In this document: piece by piece, positions 44,844 through 55,964 of the stretch
How positions within the stretch are numbered: position 1 is the first letter of the stretch
Layout of the letters: each line of letters starts with the position of its first letter
NCBI GenBank assembly: GCA_025200525.1
Contig: CM045763.1
Location: 150,728,246-150,792,245 of the forward strand
Source: Camellia lanceoleosa
Taxonomy: Eukaryota; Streptophyta; Magnoliopsida; Ericales; Theaceae
Direction: 5' to 3'
Length of the DNA: 64,000 nucleotides
Notes under the pieces: model-generated
Database searches by the model: none
The model's input: the letters and a program-made list of their open reading frames with translations, nothing else
What the model was told of the DNA's origin: nothing
Translations under genes and position numbers: made by a program

Positions 44844-47800
44844 TGTAACTTGCTTTTCATGCTCCTTTCGGATATGACTAGCCCTACAGTTCGGACTCCC
44901 ATGGTTCTAAATCTGATTTCACAAGTGCAATGTGAAACAGTGAAAACACAAAAAGAGTCCAAATCCGACAATTCTTTTTGAAAAATCAATGTTTGAATCA
45001 AATGTCAAAAATAGACTACTTTGCCAGATTACAGAGTCGCTATCTAAATATTTTTGAAAAATTTAGGACACTCGAGACTCGTGCCAAAGGCCATTAGTCT
45101 GTCATCATCAAAGTGTCTCAGCTAGGGAACTTAGGTACCAGAGGGGAAGGTCATGAATTGAGCACCCCACTAGCCCAATCAAAGATCGGCCTATACGAAT
45201 CATGATGTGATTTTTATTTACATTATATGCTCTTGCTCCAGTTATTAGACTAACATTAGTATGTGATGCACATAAGTATAGACTAATTAGCAAAAGTTGG
45301 AATGCTTTGATTTCATGTTTGTTTTGAAAATTATTTTTGATACTCATCACTTGAAAAGGTGAGTTTGTACATTAATCAGTTTGTCCCAATTTAAGCAATT
45401 AGCCTCTTGGAAATATGCTTGATATGGCAACACAAACATTCGATGCAAGATGCCAAAACTCAAAATTGCTCACCTAGTACTTCGAGCCAAAATAAAGCAA
45501 AATAATTAGAAAATATGCATGCTCCTAACTAATGCAATATGACTAAATGCAATGCACACATTATGTAATACTTAGGTTCGACTATGAACATGGCATATGC
45601 TTCCACTCAAGACATGTGATGAATCAAGTATTCAAGCAATGAATTTAAACATTTGGTTAGTATCATGAGTCGAACCTTGGATGCATGCAAAACAATGGAT
45701 GCAAAGCATAAAGATGCTAATTTGAAAAATGATGTTCTATACTAACCATCATAAGCAAATAAGTAAAAGGGAGAAAGACGTGAGGTTAGAAGACATACAA
45801 CTTATTACATGTTGGCCCTCGCACAAGAGAGTCCGAAAGTCCGAATTAAACTAATTATTACAAAGCCAAGTGAATGAATAAATAACTAACTAGCTAATTT
45901 ATTACAATAAAATAATCTAACTATCTAATGAATCATTGCTACAACAATATTGATTACGATGATGATAATTACAACAATATTGAAATGATTAATTTACAAT
46001 TTACAATGGAAGCACAAGGATGGCATGTTCATAGAGGTTTCAGAAGTAACTTTGTTTGCATTCCTTAGAATCTGTCATGTTTCACCTTTAGTCACTACCC
46101 TCTGCTTCTGCAAAACACACTGCCTTACCAAACATTGATGGCCAATTCTGGGCCCAAATAAGGCCGGTCGTGCCTTAATTTTATGCAAAATCCTATTTTT
46201 GTGCTTTGAAGTGAAAATAGTGTCGACAGAGTTATTCTGAACTCTGTTTGTCTCTTATACTCTTCTCTCTCATGGTAAGCCTCAAGAGAAGAACGAAGTC
46301 ATTTCCAAAACCATCAATGAGAAAATTGATTGCTTGATGAGTCAGGGCATGATTTTGGACAAAAATTAATGAATGTAATTAATCAATAACCACCCCTAAC
46401 CACCCCTCCCTCCTATCATGGAGTAAGCTCAAAGAGGGAGGTAGGAACGCTTCAAGGCTCATCGAAACATCATGAATTGATGTAAGACAACCCTTGACAC
46501 AATAGACTCAGCATAACGTCAGGCCAAATCCAAAAAATATAACTCATTTTCTTTATGTGGGTTGGTTCATTTTACAATTTTTAGACCTTTTCATTCTTTA
46601 GTCCATTAAGTCCAAGGTGTGATTACGTCCACTAAAGATTACGTCCACTAATGAGAAGCATGTCAAGCGGAAAGCGTTCTCAACATGAAAAAAAGACCAT
46701 GCTGGTGACAATGAATCTCCTTAGAGATTAAGCCATTAAGCATAGATCTCTAGTTCATGTTTTGAACAACCATTAACCGATTGAAACAACTCTCAAATGA
46801 AAGAAATGGATGATAGGTAGATTATTAAAATGAGGCTCTTAACATGGAAATTAAACAAATAAAGGCCAAGAACAATATACAACAAGCTATATATGCGAAC
46901 ATATGAGACAATAAGAAAACTAATCAAAGCATGAATTAATTAAACAACCTTGGACAGCCCTAAAACATCCCTTAGTGGGTGAAAAACAGTGGCTCAAAGT
47001 GCATGAAAAAAGCCCAAAAAGCTAAACAACAAAGAAAGAAAATAAGGCTAGTAAGCAAGAACAAGGAGGGGTGGCTAACTTCTCCACTTTTGAAACCTCA
47101 AAGCTTGATTTTAGCCTCTTTTAAACTCTGAAAATCAATTTAGAAAACAACGTAAAGGGTGTAAAAACAAGGGTTTGACCTATAGGTGAAGGATTAAGCA
47201 AGAGTGGTAACTCTCTCTATCCTTTGGTAGCTATCCAAACCCAAGCTTAGACACTTGAAAGAGGATCAAAACAATACAAAAAAACAAGAATTAGATAGCA
47301 AGAGATAGCAAAGAGAGCAAGAGAAGAGATAGTAAGCTTATACCTCTCAAGAAAGGTAAGCTCTTTGTTTGTGAATCAAACTTGGTCCAAACACACTCTA
47401 AAGCTTGAATTGTGCTGCTCAAGGCTCAACCAAGGTTCCAAGGCTAAGTTGTGAAGGTGTATATGGTGTATGGATATAGGTTAAAGGTGGTAAGCTTGCT
47501 CCAAGGTTGCTTGCACAAGAACAAGGAGCTCTCAATAAGGTGTATAAGCTTTTTAGAATTTGTTCAACCCTCAAAACAGAGATACAACTTCGTTTTTATA
47601 GAATTTGAGCAAAAGAGGTCATAAATATCTTCAAAAATAGACAGCTAGCAGGCTCTCGCCCAGAATAGTGTTTCTCGCTACCAAGGCACTGTCGGCCATA
47701 AATAGCCATGGCTGGCCCCCAATGAGGAACGGCCGGGCCTCAATGTGATCCTATGTCTCTCTGCTTCAGACTCAGCATAGGGTGGCAAAATGTGTAAAAA

Positions 47801-47970
47801 TGGATTTCTGAGGTACAAACTGTGGGAATATGGAACGTTTGGGATTATTTCGGAGCTTAAACATAGCCCTTTCGTTGAGACCTCGAACTACGCACAACAC
47901 CACTTTCATCATCGAGTGTACCAGGCAAAGCGCTCGAGCCTTGCGGGCAGTCAAAAATGGGGTGTCTACA
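44844..47970 (-). mobile_element. 5' LTR of E3
   Basis: The plus strand runs TGTAACTTGC to GGTGTCTACA, abutting the PBS on the left and the CATAC duplication on the right. It aligns with 26,149-29,287 over its whole length, with an extra segment of about 40 bp near 47,686-47,730 that includes GGCTGGCCCCCAATGAGG. It should drive genomic RNA leftward. Confidence 0.93.
47593..47600 (-). promoter_or_regulatory. Putative TATA box of the E3 5' LTR
   Basis: The minus strand reads TATAAAAAC about 375 bases inside the LTR start. The 3' LTR has the same box near 28,951-28,958. This would place the RNA start near 47,565. Confidence 0.5.
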
Positions 47971-47975
47971 CATAC
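47971..47975. repeat. Target-site duplication, right copy (CATAC) of E3
   Basis: It is identical to 26,144-26,148 and followed by ATTAATAG, the continuation of the interrupted E2 protease sequence. Confidence 0.9.
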
Positions 47976-48240
47976 ATTAATAGTCAATTTGGTGTCAATC
48001 AGAACAACTAAAACCCACTTTTTTCTACACTCGAGCGACACATACAATGGTTTGTTGTGCCCTGATCCATCTAGTGGTAACTCTTTGACTGAAAAAGTTA
48101 CTATTGGGACTGCAATCCCTGGTGAGATCGGTGACATAAGTTGGTTGAATGTAGTGTCAATTGATAGTTTTGCCTTGCTCAAAGCTATTAACATTACTTG
48201 ATGGTGCTCTCGGGAAGCCATGAGAAGCCCTAGATGGAAA
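47976..48240 (-). pseudogene. pol: Protease N-terminal half of E2, right of the E3 insertion
   Basis: The minus strand starts MASREHHQVMLIALSKAKLS (48,221), then DTTFNQLMSPISPG, LYVSLECRKKWVLVVLIDTK, and stops being protease at the CATAC duplication. The active-site DTG reads DTK (AAA at 47,988-47,990). It joins the block at 25,885-26,148. Any longer frame running below 47,971 is artefactual fusion with LTR sequence. Confidence 0.88.
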
Positions 48241-48639
48241 TGTCTGCCTGGATCTTTTTTAGTTACTTCAACACCAGGTCTTCTTCTTTCTTTATCTCTT
48301 TCTTCCTCTCTGCTTCCTTGTCTTTACCTGATGGCTCACCTTAGTCTAGGTGTGAGGACTTAAAGTAATGCCCATTCCTAGTTAAATGGTCTATCTCCTC
48401 TGAGTACCATGTGTCATCGGGGACATTATTCCCCCATCCTTCGTCAGTATGCCCATGATGGAGATCATTATCATCCCACCATTCACCTTTGTTAATAGAT
48501 AGACAATTATCCAATTCAATATGAATCATTCCAACACTATGATTATTACCCTGTGGTTGATAAGGAGATGCTAAACAGATTTCGGAGGAGACTTCCCCCT
48601 TTCTGATTTTCTCTCATGCTTGGTTTTCTCTTTGCAATT

Positions 48640-48680
<41 letters not shown>

Positions 48681-49200
48681 GTTGGTATTGTTCTATCACC
48701 TTCTCCCTTTCGATCCAACCCTCCTTAGATTGCTCCTTCTTGCCACTCTCTTCAGTTTTACTACTTTCATCCATTTTCATCTTTGCTTGGTTTTTCAAAC
48801 CTTTTCCTTATTTCTTCCTCATCCTTCTCCGTTTCGAATTCCCCTTCACTGATTGTCCACCCGGCTAGTCTCCAAATTGTTTGGGTTCCACCATCCAATT
48901 TGTATATTCCTAAATCGTGCTCTTCAAATAAATGAAGATTGCTCAAGTCCTTTTCTAGGTTTGCCAAACCATCCAAGCCCTGTTCAGGTCCGTCCTTCCC
49001 AGTAACATTGATATTGAAAGAATTGGGCAACAACACCTTCGGCTTTGGTTGACTGACAGGTTCGATGTATTTACTAAGACCATACCCTCTTTCAATAATC
49101 TCCCTTTCTCTATTATAGGTACTTCGGATGCCTTTGGTTTCAACTCTTCTTCCTCCATGACCACTTTCTACCATTTCTCCACCACTGTCTCTCCTTTCTC
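48241..49200 (-). pseudogene. Charged Gag-Pro linker of E2
   Basis: Segments include CLSINKGEWWDDNDLHHGHT (48,500), a Glu/Arg-rich part containing an expanded ER dipeptide run (48,643-48,679), and GLDGLANLEKDLSNLHLFEE (48,985). The order matches E1 and E3. Stops and frameshifts are present. Plus-strand Ser/Leu-rich frames at 48,616-48,868 are shadows. Confidence 0.65.
48643..48679. repeat. (CT)n microsatellite in E2 linker
   Basis: About 18 CT units; E1 at 9,713-9,740 has only CATCTCTTTC at the equivalent place, so the array expanded in E2 after the copies diverged. Confidence 0.85.
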
Positions 49201-51040
49201 AAATTGTAGTACCACCACCACCACAAGACTTTTGGGTTGTAGCTACAGTTCAGGTGCATCCATCATGCACAAGTCAGTGCTTTATGGAATAGTCACTTTA
49301 GGTTTCAGTAAATGGGATGGTGTAATGTATATACTAGGGTTGAAGATAGGTGGTAGTGTATGGATTAAGTTGAGGTGGGAAGGTGGTACTCAGTCATAGG
49401 ATGGTAGCGGATTGGTGGTAACATTGGGCCTTTGTAGTGGAGCTATGATTTTATGGTCAATGAGATCTTGGATCTCATAATAGAGGCAGATGCAGCGATC
49501 AATCTCATGATTGTGCTATTACTGGAAGGCGCAACACTTGGCAGAGTCATGTTTGGGTGGAAAAAGATTAGAAAGGGCTTTGGGGTCAAGGAGATTAAGA
49601 TGTCCTTTTTCTAGTAGAACCTTCATGGTTCGGGATGACGCTATGTAGAGATGGTGAAAATTTCAAGTTTGAGGTCAGATTGAATTAGGTACTTGCAGAA
49701 CAGTGTTTGCAAACAGGTCAGGGGTTTTGGTGGTGGTGGTGGTGGTGGTGGTGACATTGTTGACTTTTGGGACCTTCGCAGCTGTGCTACCACTAGTGAC
49801 AGCATTGGAACTGTGAACAAAGGTCTTTCTTACAGGCTCCTTCTCATCTACTATGATTCCTTGCTTAATGGCATCCTCAATCTAAACTCTTATTTCATGT
49901 AATTCTTTGAAAGTGAAGAGTGAAAAGACTATCATCTTCTCCAACATCTTCCCATGCTGGTTCATCACTACTATGTGGATCTGGTCCTTCTTAGGGGACC
50001 TATTTGTTATCATGTCCGCCTTAGCTCTCCATCTGGTTAAGAACTCCACAAAACTCTCCTTGGGCTCCTGGCGGGTAACCTTCAACTCTCGGGTAGTTAC
50101 ATCGATTTGCGTGTTGTAGAAGTACTGAGTGATAAATGCTTCAACTAACTCCTCCCAACTTTACTTTACTGAATCCTCTAATTTAGCATACCAAGTGGCA
50201 ACTAAACCTGACAGAGTTCTTCCAAACAGAGACAACTTCTAGGCATGAGTTAGGCCCATAAGTTTTAGAACATCGGAAAAGAGACAAATATGGACCACGG
50301 GGTCCCCCAACCCATCGAAACTGTCTACATGAGGCATCTTAAATCTCTCTAGTAATCTCACAGCAGTTTATGTATACCCGTCCTCAATGGCCGGAAAAGA
50401 GTTAATGCCCTGTGATTTCTTGAATAGCTTCTCTAACTTGGCTATCTTCAGCATAGGCAGGTCAAACTCAGAAAGGTCAAGGGAGAAAAGTCCCTCAATA
50501 GGCTATGCTGAAGCTCTAGCAATATGGGTGTGGCTTAGTCCTTCCTGTTGATTAAGACCCTTAAAGTCTTTTGCCGATAGAGGTGGATTCGAAATCGGAT
50601 GATTGGTTTGAGGTGGTTGAGTAATTGATACCCCATATGGTTGTTGTAGCTTGGCAATGGTATCGACCTAGGCTACAACAGTGTGGTTGAGAGCATCCAC
50701 AGTTCGCTAAGGAGTTGTGAGCATATCTATCAACTCTGTTGGGTTTTGTACCATCATAGAAGTTGGTGAGTTGGCAATTGGGAAGCTGAATGGGGGTGAT
50801 CTGAGAGGTGATAGATGCAAACCTTGAACCAGTTGTTCTTGCCTGACTCTTCTTCTTTTGACCACTAACGGAAGAGACACAAACACTAGCTGACCTTGAA
50901 TCATATCTGAAGTCTTGTAGAGTCTACCAACACGAGTCCACAGAATTTGAGGGATGTTAGAACTTTCTAAAGGTATAACGAAAGAAGTACATAACAAAAC
51001 AAAAAGTAAACAAAACAAAAAAGAAAAAATCAAACACAGA
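49201..51040 (-). pseudogene. gag: Gag (E2), normal orientation
   Basis: Minus strand: PQILWTRVGRLYKTSDMIQG (near 50,900-50,960), RLLERFKMPHVDSFDGLGDP-like (near 50,320), core MKVTRQEPKESFVEFLTRWR and TNRSPKKDQIHIVVMNQHGK (50,085-49,950), FTFKELHEIRV, a Thr-rich run encoded by (GGT)n at 49,729-49,753, and a zinc-knuckle region near 49,500-49,560. Frame breaks are numerous. It is the reference that shows the E1 gag segment is inverted. Confidence 0.85.
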
Positions 51041-51515
51041 AATCGACAACATTTCGGCTCAACTTTTAACGACTGTTGAAACTGGCTACTGCAAAAGTCA
51101 CTATACGCTCCATTGATAAACTGAACTCTGCCCTAAAAATCGATATGCTTGAACTACTTATTTGAATTTCAAAACCCCTGTATAGATCCAACTCATAACA
51201 TATAGCATGTAAAGCGAACAAACACCCCTATAGGGCGTTAGGATTACCCTATCCTAGTGTTGGAACGATCTAGAGCTTCACTATTCAATCAAGCGATATC
51301 ATCACATCCTAAAAATGGGACAAATTTCTGTCCTAAATTGAAAGGTACGATAGCTCAGTATGTGCACTAGGTTGGTTTAGTCAAAGAGGGTACCCTAGCA
51401 AGACACCTGTATACCTACCCTTCCCAACACCTATAAGTGAAGGGAGGCTCAAATGGTACATTGGTGATCCAGACTCGAGACTCGTATTCTCACCTTGATC
51501 GAGCCTATGTCCGGC
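51041..51515 (-). other. 5' leader of E2, truncated
   Basis: It aligns with E1 in two blocks: 51,060-51,235 to the inverted part at 9,891-10,060, and 51,238-51,515 to the uninverted 12,022-12,310. PBS and LTR are missing because chromovirus sequence starts at 51,516. Confidence 0.7.
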
Positions 51516-51930
51516 ACTCAGGCAATAGAGAGTCTTTGCACTCGTCCTAGGAGACACCCAAAATATAGAGGCCATAGTCTCAGGTACACTTTCTATTTGT
51601 GGCCAAAACGCCTATGTATTGATAGACTCGGGTTCCACACACTCTTTTGTTTCTATGATGTTTGCACAAAGACTAAATAGACCCTTGGAATCACTATTTT
51701 ATATGTTATGTGTATTTATTCCATCTGGGGAATCTATTTTGTATACTTTTGTGTATCTTGTATGTGAAATTATTGTTGGGAATGCTACCTTGTATGTTGA
51801 TTTGTTACATCTTGATATGAGACATTTTAATATTATTTTTGGCATGGATTGGTTATCCAAATATTATGCAACTATTGATTATGCCTCTAAATTGTGATAT
51901 TTCGACCCTTGGGTCAAGATGAGTTCTATT
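51516..51930 (+). pseudogene. pol: Gag end and aspartic protease (E5)
   Basis: After RVFALVLGDTQNIEAIVSGT the protease reads NAYVLIDSGSTHSFVSMMFA with the active-site DSG intact (near 51,619-51,630). HLDMRHFNIIFGMDWLSKYY is the typical RVP_2 end. The frame is open from about 51,550 to the TGA near 51,897, after which RT sequence continues in another frame. Protease matures the polyprotein in intact relatives. Confidence 0.88.
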
Positions 51931-53010
51931 TTGAAGGTAAGGGTGTAGTTCCTCCACCATATATAATTTTTGCAATGAAAGCTCGTAAACTTATTAGCAA
52001 GGGTTGTCAAGGGTATCTATGTAGTGTGTTGAGTGTTCAAAATACAGATGCTACCTTAAACAGTATTCCAGTAGTAAGCAACTTTCCAAATGTGTTTTCA
52101 AAGGAATTGCCAAGACATTTGATTAATCGAGAGATTGAATTTGTGATTGATGTAGTACCAGGTACACAAACAATATCTAAGGCTCCATATCGTATGTCAA
52201 CTGTTGAAATGAAATAATTGAAAGTTCAATTGCAATAATTGCTTGATAAGGGATTCATACGACCTAGTATATCACCGTGGGGTGCACCAATACTGTTTGT
52301 GAAAAAGAATGATGGAACACTCCGTCTATGCACTGATTATCGGGAGTTGAACAAGGTAACTATTAAGAATAAATAACCTTCACCTTTGATCGATCATTCA
52401 TTTGATCAGTTACAGGGAGCTCAAGTGTTCTCCAAGGTTGATTTGAGATCAGGATACCATCAGTTGAAGGTTAAAGCTGAGGACATTGAAAAAACTATTT
52501 TTCGAACCAAGTATGGGCATTATGAATTCTTAGTCATGCTATTTGGAGTCACTAATGCACCTGCGGCTTTCACGGATCTAATGAGTTGGATTTTCAAACC
52601 ATTTCTAGATGAATTTGTAGTTGTGTTCATAAATGATATTCTAATTTATTTAAGAGTAAAGACAACCATGAACAACATTTGAAAGTAATCCTTCAAACAC
52701 TTAGAGAGAAACAATGGTTTGGGAAATTGAAGAAATGTGAATTTTGGCTTAATAAAATTGCCTTTTGGGAGCATGTTGTTAACAAAGATGGTATTTCTGT
52801 TGATCCACAAAAGATTGAGGCAATTGTAAATTGGCCAACTCCGACTAATGTAACAGAAGTACAAAGTTTTATGGGATTGACATATTACTATCAGAGATTT
52901 GTCAAAGACTTTTTGAAAATTGTCGTACCATTAACTCGACTAACTTGGAAGGGGGAACAGTTTGAATGGACAGACCAAAGAGAGTCTGCATTTTAGGAAT
53001 AGAAGATAAG
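51894..53010 (+). pseudogene. pol: Reverse transcriptase, catalytic Asp lost (E5)
   Basis: Blocks: FPNVFSKELPRHLINREIEF, then [20 protein letters not shown] near 52,300, [20 protein letters not shown] at 52,431, and [18 protein letters not shown] at 52,540. The YxDD box reads FIND (AAT at 52,632-52,634), removing one catalytic aspartate. Thumb: HVVNKDGISVDPQKIEAIVN and VQSFMGLTYYYQRFVKDFLK. Stops near 52,216, 52,376 and 52,994 and a frameshift near 52,660 break it. Confidence 0.9.
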
Positions 53011-53440
53011 ACTAACCACAGCACTGATCCTAACTCTACCATCAGGTACCGAGGGGTTTGTAATTTTTAGTGATACATCCTATAAAGGTTTGGATTGTGT
53101 TTTGATACAGAATGGTAAAGTGATTACTTACGCATCTTGACAATTGAAACTGCATAAAAAGAACTTACCAACACATGATTTGGAACTCACCGCCGTCATT
53201 TTTGCATTGAAAATATGGCACCATTATCTTTATAGAGCAAAATGTGAGTTGTATACAGATCATAAGAACCTGAAGTATTTCTTCACACAGAAAGAATTGA
53301 ACATGCATCAAAGGAGATGGCTAGAGTTTGTCAAAGATTATGATTTGCAAATCCAATACCATCTGGGTAAGGCTAACACCGTAGATGATGCACTTAGTAG
53401 AAATAATATGGGGAATTTGGCCTGTTTGCTTACAGAATGA
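53011..53440 (+). pseudogene. pol: RNase H (E5)
   Basis: A single Ty3-type RNase H, without the second archaeal-type domain of the Tat elements: the frame includes [40 protein letters not shown] and [16 protein letters not shown]. The catalytic DGxD start near 53,070 is decayed (SDTSYKGLDCVLIQNGKVIT) and a TGA lies at 53,138. Confidence 0.85.
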
Positions 53441-54935
53441 AGAGAGCTTTTGCAAGATTTGGAAAGACTTGAAGTAGAAGTTGTATGTCATGGGCAAGAT
53501 AGTGTGTTAGCCACAATGTCTGCACAACTGGCAATCATTGAGAAGATTAAGCAAAAGCAAAAAGAAGATGAGTTTTTCAAGAAAGTGTGTGATGAGTTTG
53601 AAACCAAGACAAGACCGGGGTTTATCATTGAAAATCAAGTATTGAAATTCCAAGGAAGGCTTTGTGCTTCTAATGAAGCAGAGTTGAAAAGAAGAATTTT
53701 GGAGAAAGCCCACAAATCAAAGTTTGCTATGCATCTGGAAAATACCAAAATGTGTGAAGACTTGAAACAAGTGTATTGGTGGCCTAACAAGAAGAGAGGG
53801 ATTGCTGATTTTAATTCCAAATGTCTCCAATGTCAACAAGTTAAAGCTAAACGTTAGAAATCAACAGGATAGCTTCAATCTCTCTCTATTCTAGAGTGGA
53901 AATAGGAGCACATAACCATGGATTTCATCGTTAGACTACCTCGTACATCCAGAGGTATGAATTCTATCTGGGTTATTGAGGATAGATTAACAAAATTTGC
54001 TCATTTTCTTCCTTTCTTTCAATGCTTATAGACTTGATACCATTTACATTGATGAGATCATTCGATTGCACGGAGTCCTTGTGTTTATTGTTTCAAATAA
54101 GGACCCTAAGTTTGTGTCTAGATTTTGGCAAAGTCTTCAAAAGGCAATGGGAACAGAATTGAGATTTAGTACCGCCTTTCATTCGCAAACCGATGGGCAA
54201 ACCAAGAGAACCATTCAAACCTTAGAAGACATGCTTCATATGTGTGTACTAGAGTTGTAAGGCAGTTAGGAAACTTATTTACCACTAGCAGAGTTTGCAT
54301 ATAACAATAGTTTCTAGGCTAGTATCTGTATAGCACCATATGAGGCATTATATGAAAGGAAGTGAAGGTATCTGGTTTCTTGAACAAAAGCTAGGGATAT
54401 AGCTTTATATGGATTAGAACTTGTGCAAACAACAACTAAAAAGATAAAGATCATACAGCAAAGGCTCAAGGCTACTTAGAGCTAATAGAAAAGTTATGCA
54501 GATCAGAGAAGAAGGAATTTGGAATACAAAGCGGGTGATCATGCGTTTATCAGAGTCACACCAATGAAAGGGCAAACGAGATTTGGTATAAAAGGGAAAT
54601 TGGCTCCACGCTACATCGGGACTATTTCAGATATTAGAGAGACTTGGCCCTACTGCTTACCGAATTGCTTTACCATCAGGAATGGAACAGATACACAATG
54701 TGTTTCACATGTCAATGTTTTGGAGTTATTTTCGAGATTCGTTCCATGTCATCGATTATCACTGAATAGTTTTAGATAATGATTTGAAATATAAAGAATG
54801 GCCAGTACAGATCATTAATTGACAAGTGAAACAATTGAGAAATAGATCAATTCCAATGGTGAATGTAGAAGGGAAAGAAGACTACGGAAAAGAGGCTACA
54901 TAGGAGAAAGATGATGAAATGTGACAACGGTATCG
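53441..54935 (+). pseudogene. pol: Integrase and chromodomain-like end (E5)
   Basis: The zinc finger ends YWWPNKKRGIADFNSKCLQC (near 53,775-53,835). The core gives ITMDFIVRLPRTSRGMNSIW (53,914; first Asp intact), then VSNKDPKFVSRFW where the second Asp is Asn (AAT at 54,096-54,098), and TDGQTKRTIQTLEDM where the Glu is Lys (AAG at 54,204-54,206). The C-terminal part has GDHAFIRVTPMKGQTRFGIK and GKLAPRYIG (54,537-54,625). A decayed chromodomain-like stretch (IPMVNVEGKEDYGKEAT) follows to about 54,930. Stops occur near 53,857, 54,030 and 54,258. Confidence 0.88.
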
Positions 54936-54987
54936 GTGACATTTGTTTCCAAATGAAGGTAACTTAAGTTTAGAGGGCCAAAATTTC

Positions 54988-55000
54988 TAAGGGGGAGAGA
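54988..55000 (+). other. Polypurine tract of E5
   Basis: TAAGGGGGAGAGA lies one base before the LTR start TGTAACGACC, the standard chromovirus arrangement. Confidence 0.85.
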
Positions 55001-55964
55001 CTGTAACGACCCCAACATGTATATCATTATTACATATGATTTTATTAAGAGAATTTGCATGGTTATTTGTATATCTATTTGATTATGAAATATCTGTATT
55101 AATTCCTACTATAAATTAGAAATTGAAAGCCTAAATGAATTTAGAAACAGAAATCGACTAGTTCAATAGACTTATAGAAATATTTAGAACCATTTGGGAA
55201 ATTTGATTCAGCTTTAATTATTTAGAATTAATCAATTAAAATTGGTTAGTATTGACTAATCGTAAGCTTGTTTAATTAGTCTTAAGTACACTTAATTAGC
55301 CTAATCTAATCTAACCTATAAATATGTGTTATAAGCATGGAATTGAATTCATTTCATCTCTTGAGCTAAAAATTTAGAGAGAGAAAAAGAGAAATCAACT
55401 TTTAGCTAGAGAATAAGAAGATTTGTGAAGAGAAGAGAAAGAATTGAAAGAATTTGTGAAGTAGAACACCAAATTCAAGCTCTAGGTAAAAACTACAACC
55501 TTAAACCGTGTAAACAAATCATTTTGGAATTGAATTCATAAAGTAGTTGAAGTGAATTCCCTGTAATTGCTAAGAAAATGATATAATCAACTTGATTATG
55601 GGGAGAATGGGTTAAATATAGACATGTGTATGCATATTTCATCATCTTTGAGTTTAATTTTCCAAAAACCCTTACATGTTCATACTTGTTGCTTTTAAAA
55701 TTCCTCATGAATTTATACTCAATTATCTATGTTTTGACATTTTGGAAGTGATGAGGTTGAATTCCTTACATGCATGGTTGAATTATGAAGTTTTGAGCTT
55801 GATTTTGAGAATTGACAAAGGTTTTGAACAAATGGTTTCAAATTAGTTGTGTTTATATGTTTTCCAAATAGTGTTCATGTTTTTGGTCCAGCCATGCAAG
55901 CTTTACAAACTTTAATTCATGTCTTTTAACTTAAATTCTATTCTGGAAATCCCAAAATTTGACC

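Larger units (their letters stand above)
26149..47970 (-). mobile_element. E3: complete 21.8-kb Tat/Ogre-type element with antisense PMD and DUF7745 genes
   Basis: Two LTRs of about 3.1 kb (26,149-29,287 and 44,844-47,970) flank an internal region of 15.6 kb on the minus strand. It holds, in order, PBS, leader, gag, charged linker, protease, acidic spacer, RT, two RNase H domains, integrase, an antisense DUF7745 gene, an antisense PMD gene, an 81-bp minisatellite and a PPT. A perfect CATAC duplication flanks it. By hand alignment the LTRs differ by roughly 8-10 percent, mostly transitions, so the insertion is not recent. The pol frames contain stops, so it is not autonomous now. Confidence 0.93.
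21516..51515 (-). mobile_element. Tat element E2, split by E3 (21,516-26,148 and 47,971-51,515)
   Basis: Integrase, RNase H, RT and the C-terminal half of protease lie left of the insertion. The N-terminal protease part, charged linker, gag and leader lie right of it. The two sides join in frame order: the left side ends AAAGGCATAC and the right resumes CATACATTAATAG, whereas E1 reads AAAGGAATACATTAATAG without interruption. Both LTRs and the 3' region are lost, the leader being cut at 51,515 by chromovirus E5. E2 is the closest relative of E1. Confidence 0.85.

Noticed and set aside
47772..48221. 149-residue minus-strand frame as one protein
   Set aside because: The part below 47,971 is E3 LTR sequence; only 47,976-48,221 is protease.
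48616..48868. Ser/Leu-rich plus-strand frames over the CT tract
   Set aside because: Antisense of the charged linker plus a microsatellite.
55493..55708. Short minus-strand frame in LTR E5
   Set aside because: Located in LTR sequence, no motif, and not maintained in the related LTR.
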